DNA of 36,869 nucleotides, from positions 1 to 36,869 of IMG/VR virus record IMGVR_UViG_3300032245_000383, one strand, 5' to 3'. Source of the DNA: a virus. This document shows positions 36,707 through 36,869 of the stretch, piece by piece. The position numbers and the translations under genes were made by a program. The notes under the pieces are model-generated. The model searched no databases, had not been told where the DNA came from, and worked only from the letters and a program-made list of their open reading frames with translations. Position 1 is the first letter of the stretch, and each line of letters starts with the position of its first letter.

Positions 36707-36869
36707 CGCCCTGAGCCAATCCCGATTTCCTGCCAGCCGCGACCCACCGCACCCCGACCCCCACTTGTGGCCTTTGGAGTCCCCCTCCGCGCTTACGCTG
36801 AGCGCGACATCCGCTACTACCTCAATTCCCCCAACATATACAAATTCTCTACTAACCCAGACCCACCCC
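36707..36869. other. Right end without a gene
   Basis: C-rich on the plus strand. One 6-bp hairpin with a 7-base loop is seen at 36788-36806 (CGCGCT/AGCGCG). No coding frame, promoter or palindrome was recognised. Confidence 0.4.

Noticed and set aside
1-36869. tRNA genes, integrase, insertion sequences
   Set aside because: None was recognised on reading either strand; absence by eye does not exclude a degenerate tRNA.

Overview
The window reads as one contiguous piece of a tailed double-stranded DNA bacteriophage. Three very large virion-type genes run rightward (46-9007). More than 50 tightly packed genes run leftward (36598 back to 9001) and encode replication, nuclease, regulatory and many small accessory proteins. 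No tRNA, integrase, CRISPR array or insertion sequence was seen. Shine-Dalgarno sites, sigma70-type promoters and a boxA-like element fit a proteobacterial host. A freshwater betaproteobacterium is a guess from gene style only.

Layout. (1) 1-9007, plus strand: the tail end of an upstream gene, two virion-associated proteins of unknown function, and an 1863-residue polyvalent protein with an HEVGAH zincin-like motif. (2) 9001-20377, minus strand: the replication block. It holds an AEP-type primase fused to a DUF927-like helicase, a small HTH protein, a putative ssDNA-binding protein and its companion, a SNF2-type helicase, two HNH proteins, a RecB/Cas4-like nuclease, a family A DNA polymerase, two paralogous unknowns, a VRR-NUC nuclease and a DUF3310 protein. 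(3) 20374-24391, minus strand: a dense chain of small genes, mostly joined by 4-bp ATGA or GTGA overlaps. Three of these encode fewer than 60 residues and were found by tracing the overlaps (22299-22463, 22729-22833, 23594-23707). (4) 24410-33879, minus strand: accessory genes built around a MoxR-type AAA+ ATPase, an HExxH/VWA (DUF2201-like) protein and a DUF3150-like protein, plus small paralogues. (5) 33880-36869: the control region, with three strong leftward promoters, a possible nut-like antitermination site, a twin-HTH protein, an AT-rich repeat-bearing intergenic region that could be an origin, and an isolated promoter-gene-terminator unit.

The most striking signal is a perfect 12-bp palindrome, TCTAATATTAGA, often extended to 14-18 bp. 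It occurs 15 times exactly and at least three more times with one central mismatch. All 15 exact copies lie between 24403 and 36061, and none lie in the first 24.4 kb. Copies sit in promoter spacers, beside promoters, between genes, across stop codons (the palindrome itself supplies TAA for three genes), and inside genes, where it is read as LILD or SNIR. It looks like an operator network controlling the accessory/early half of the genome, comparable in idea to the stoperators of phage L5 but with palindromic sites. The twin-HTH protein (34549-35205), the winged-helix protein (23900-24391) and the isolated 178-residue protein (36062-36598) are candidate partners.

A working model, which is inference: promoter P1 (34452-34480) starts a leftward transcript of up to 25 kb. 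Its leader carries TGCTCTTTAAAAA, a near-perfect boxA, followed by a 7-bp hairpin, so the transcript may be antiterminated and pass the internal terminator at 15276-15306. A second internal promoter (13692-13719) would boost the ssDNA-binding/primase genes. Palindrome-bound protein would modulate P1, P2, P3 and possibly elongation along the accessory genes.
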